Source: Lytechinus pictus
Taxonomy: Eukaryota; Echinodermata; Echinoidea; Temnopleuroida; Toxopneustidae
Assembly: GCF_037042905.1 (NCBI RefSeq)
Contig: NC_087247.1
Coordinates: forward strand, 41,887,920 to 41,951,919
DNA length: 64,000 bases
Direction of reading: 5' to 3'
Position numbers and translations under genes: made by a program. Shown here piece by piece: positions 61,330-64,000 of this stretch. Under the pieces are notes generated by a model, which had not been told where the DNA came from, did no database searches, and saw only the letters and a list, made by a program, of their open reading frames with translations. Positions within the stretch are counted from its first letter, which is position 1. Every line of letters begins with the position of its first letter.

Positions 61330-62076
61330 TGTTTCATGATTGTTACTGAAATAAAGTCAATGTACCTATAATCAATAGCAGCATTGTGTGCAGCCCCCAT
61401 AACGTGATTCCTATTGGTGTAATCAGAGATCTTTATGTAATCCCATTTCATTTGACATTTTATCAAGCTCAAAGGAATGAAGTTCATTTAATTACAAAAA
61501 AGGAAAAAATATATTCATGCCATATGATACATTATTAAACACTGATGGATCATATGAAAAAATATATGAATTTCTTAAAAGAAGAATCATGAGACATGAA
61601 ATATTTAGCTTTAATGAAAAAAAGAGATCATCACTTTTAAGAAGAAAAAAAGAAGTGATAAATTTTGCTCCAGTACCCTTGCTGGAAAATAGATACCATA
61701 CAACTTCATCCAAAACATGCACAAAAATTTTTCAAATTTTTTTAAATAGATTTTATGAATGAGAATTGTGATTTTCACAATCACAAGTCAAGATCATGAT
61801 TTTTATCATATGCTAATGTATTCTTTTGCAGAAAATATTAGGATTGAAGGTTTCATATTGAGTGTTTTCACTGCATGGTGAACTTTATTAGTACCTATTG
61901 TCTAGTATGAATAACAGTGAAAGGTGTGTGAAAGTCATCGGGGGTTATGATAACAGAGTGTTACCTGTTCTCATCAATTATGACACAATAGATTGATTGA
62001 AAGTGAACTTCAGTCGTGGAGACGAGACACTGGGAAGTTGTGACAAGCAGACTGCCTCCATGTAAGGTGCGTTAGT

Positions 62077-63044
62077 ATGCAAGGTAGCGAGGTGAGCATA
62101 GGAGCTCAGGATAAGAACAGTAAGGATAGTCGTCAGCATCGAGTCCCACTCATAGAAGATCCTCACATGGTGGAAGTGTCTGTTAACCTCAAGGGTGATG
62201 GCAGGCAAGCCAGCCAGATATCCTCATCCCATGTAAGTTCACACACTCACCACTTCTTTTGTTGATGTGCATTTCACACTGGCAAAAAGTTAGTTTTGCT
62301 ATTTAGTCGGGTTTCAGGAGGTTCTTAGCCCCGCCAATAAAATCATAGCTTTTGTGTCACTTTTTATACGCCTATCCTAGACGGGACAGATTATGGTATC
62401 ACACTCGGTGTCCGTCTGTTTCATCCATCTGTTAGCATTACCTTGTAAACCCAATAACTTCATTTGACTTAACCTAGGCTCATATAACTTGGTGTGTATG
62501 ATACAAGCATAGATCCCAGGAAGCCTATGGATTTTGAGGTCAAAAGGTCAAAGGTCAAGATCGCAGTGACATGTTTTCATCTTACCCTTCTGAAGTCCTT
62601 GTTAACGCGATAACTTTAGTTTAACTTAACCTAGGCTCATATAATTTTGGTGTGTATGATACTAGCATTGATCCCAGGAATTCTAACGATTTTAAGGTCA
62701 GAAGGTCAAAAATGAAGTCGCCACCTTCCACTTTTCTTGCTTGACCAATAACTACATTTTCCGCATTACAGGCGGGCGTATTATGTGCTCGCTTTAGCGA
62801 CACTTGTTTTTATTTAATATGTCAATAAACAGGTTATAAAGGATGTACAGTAGGTTTCGCTTAGATACCAAATTTATGGATATTTATTTCCATCAACAAG
62901 TATTGAGTGTATTTCATTTTTCAATGTTCCTTTAGGGAAATGTTTGGCGTAAGATTGTTTCATCCTTACTGGCTGGGGCAGCTGCTGGAGCTGTTGCCAA
63001 ATCGGTCATTGCTCCCCTGGATCGTACAAAGATTCTCTTTCAGA
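62077..63044 (+). CDS. SLC25A42: SLC25A42-like mitochondrial carrier, N-terminal part (cut by window edge)
   Basis: Exons 62077-62232 (phase 0) and 62936-63044 (phase 1, donor GTAAGT) give the first 88 codons; the rest lies beyond 64000. Residues 53-88 read [20 protein letters not shown], then [16 protein letters not shown]. This is carrier helix 1 with the first PxDxxK signature (PLDRTK). It closely resembles SLC25A42, a carrier of the mitochondrial inner membrane that imports coenzyme A and exchanges adenine nucleotides (established for the human protein). The N-terminal 52 residues are polar and specific to this protein. ATG 62077 is the first Met after an in-frame stop at 62041. A closely related carrier such as SLC25A16 is possible but fits less well. 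Confidence 0.8.
62360..62810. mobile_element. TATACGCC...GGGCGTATTA element in the carrier intron
   Basis: The left end TATACGCCTATCC and right-side GGCGGGCGTATTATG are partly inverted; the right end continues GCTTTAGCGACACTTG. The interior has two similar units (AACCTAGGCTCATATAA at 62472 and 62629, period about 158 bp), one with AAGGTCAAAGGTCA near 62546. It is non-coding. Confidence 0.55.
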
Positions 63045-63438
63045 GTAAGTTCAATACACTAGATAATAAATGAAAAAGTCAGAGAAGTCTTTCCGTAGAG
63101 TACATACCATGTTATACCGGTAGTAGAAAATCAGCTTTCATAATTATGAAGAAAATATTAAATGGAAATACAGCCTTGATTTCTTGATTAAATTTCCTAT
63201 GCAATCAGTGGACATCATTGATGTGAAAATGTGTAACATTGTAGTTATCATATGTATGTTGTACAGGTAAGTAGGATTGGCAGTTGTTTTTATTTTTTTA
63301 ATCGGTTCCAGTCAGACTGCAGGTCCCAAGAAAGTGGCTTCTTTCATCCAAGTGATATTCATGACTTGAGATGTTTTGCATATTTAATGAGCTTGATGCG
63401 GACCAAAACACCTCTTTTCATTCGGTCATTGCTGCTCT

Positions 63439-63892
63439 AATTCTCGCTACCCCAAATAGGAACAAACATCTCATAATGCGCGAGACGAGATAATTTTCAC
63501 TCCGTCGGGTCGTCATCACCACTTCCGGTTCAGAGTCATGCTCGCGCGAGGTTCGCGATACTGAGTCCACCACGCTGAAATCGATGCCAATCAGCGTAAT
63601 AAGTACAGATTATAATACTTTTTATCTAATTTGGTCAGTTTTGATTCCATTTGAATTATAAATAAAAAATATATTTCACGTGAAAATGTGAAAGAGAAGG
63701 TTGTGATCACGAACTTTCCGAGCGAAAGCCACGTTGTGTTGTTGTGCATGACGGCACTGTTGATCTGGCAAAACAGTGCATTGGACTTCCGATCAGGAAA
63801 TTGTAATACCGAAAAGCTATCCCATAATGCAATGCGCGTTACAGGGATTTTACCGGATCTCGGCGAAATCGCTATTTGGGGTAGCGAGAATT
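63439..63892. mobile_element. 454-bp CpG-rich element with 21-bp TIRs
   Basis: AATTCTCGCTACCCCAAATA(G) at 63439-63459 and its exact inverse at 63872-63892 bound a segment richer in CpG than the surrounding intron. It contains TCATAATGCGCGAGAC and CTCGCGCGAGG. No clear target duplication. It sits in the second intron of the SLC25A42-like gene. Overlapping open frames on both strands (63591-63941) run through the repeat and are not called. Confidence 0.75.
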
Positions 63893-64000
63893 GTGCATCG
63901 AATTTCATGAATTTGGTACCATTGTAAAGAAGAAGAATCATTCTTTCAGGTCATGTGTTTGGATTTATTCAAAGATTTTGTAATATAGGTTAAAATTTTG

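Noticed and set aside
63591..63941. 116-codon minus-strand and 79-codon plus-strand frames
   Set aside because: Both run through the CpG-rich TIR element in an intron and overlap each other; no recognisable product.

Overview
This window looks like nuclear DNA of a marine invertebrate deuterostome. My best inference is a sea urchin or close echinoderm. The supporting features are AT-rich DNA, long GT-AG introns, animal-type proteins, and many dispersed foldback elements and short-TIR elements of 0.3-1.5 kb. The species call is an inference from texture, not from a marker gene. Real coding exons fill only a few percent of the sequence; most long open frames are shadows or simple-sequence artefacts.

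Layout. 1-15 kb is repeat territory: a CGCTCGCG tandem array, two copies of a foldback element that each carry a long pyrimidine-only tract, a TA-target transposon nested in one of them (it contains a two-exon reading frame), a long-TIR element, a possible small gene at 11.1-11.3 kb beside a cluster of five hairpins, and a 1.6 kb array of ~165-170 bp monomers that all keep the DR1 motif AGGTCAAAGGTCA. 15.3-28.5 kb holds a complete 12-exon plus-strand gene. It encodes a 573-residue protein with an MGCASS acylation-type N-terminus, a Pro/Gln-rich segment and long coiled coils; I do not recognise the family. 28.5-39.2 kb is its 3' flank plus repeats: a four-unit 128-bp tandem array bounded by TIRs, a second DR1 element, a TAA-flanked element nested in another element, and an 820-bp foldback.

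39.2-43.6 kb holds a five-exon minus-strand CALML4-like gene (153 residues, degenerate EF-hands). Just upstream of its start lies a 1.2 kb segment bounded by perfect 66-bp inverted repeats, which encloses a divergent plus-strand first-exon candidate. 45-62 kb is again mobile and satellite DNA: a decayed ~230-bp tandem array, three more DR1 elements, three related foldbacks, and several short-TIR elements. The right edge (62.1-63.0 kb) carries the first two coding exons of a plus-strand SLC25A42-like mitochondrial carrier, which continues outside the window.

The three recognised loci show no evident functional link; they are ordinary dispersed animal genes. The unusual content is the mobile DNA: nested insertions with readable target sites, receptor-site-like motif arrays, exon-like frames inside TIR elements, and strong palindromes. 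Splice structures were assembled by eye from GT-AG sites and reading phase. They have not been checked against transcripts.
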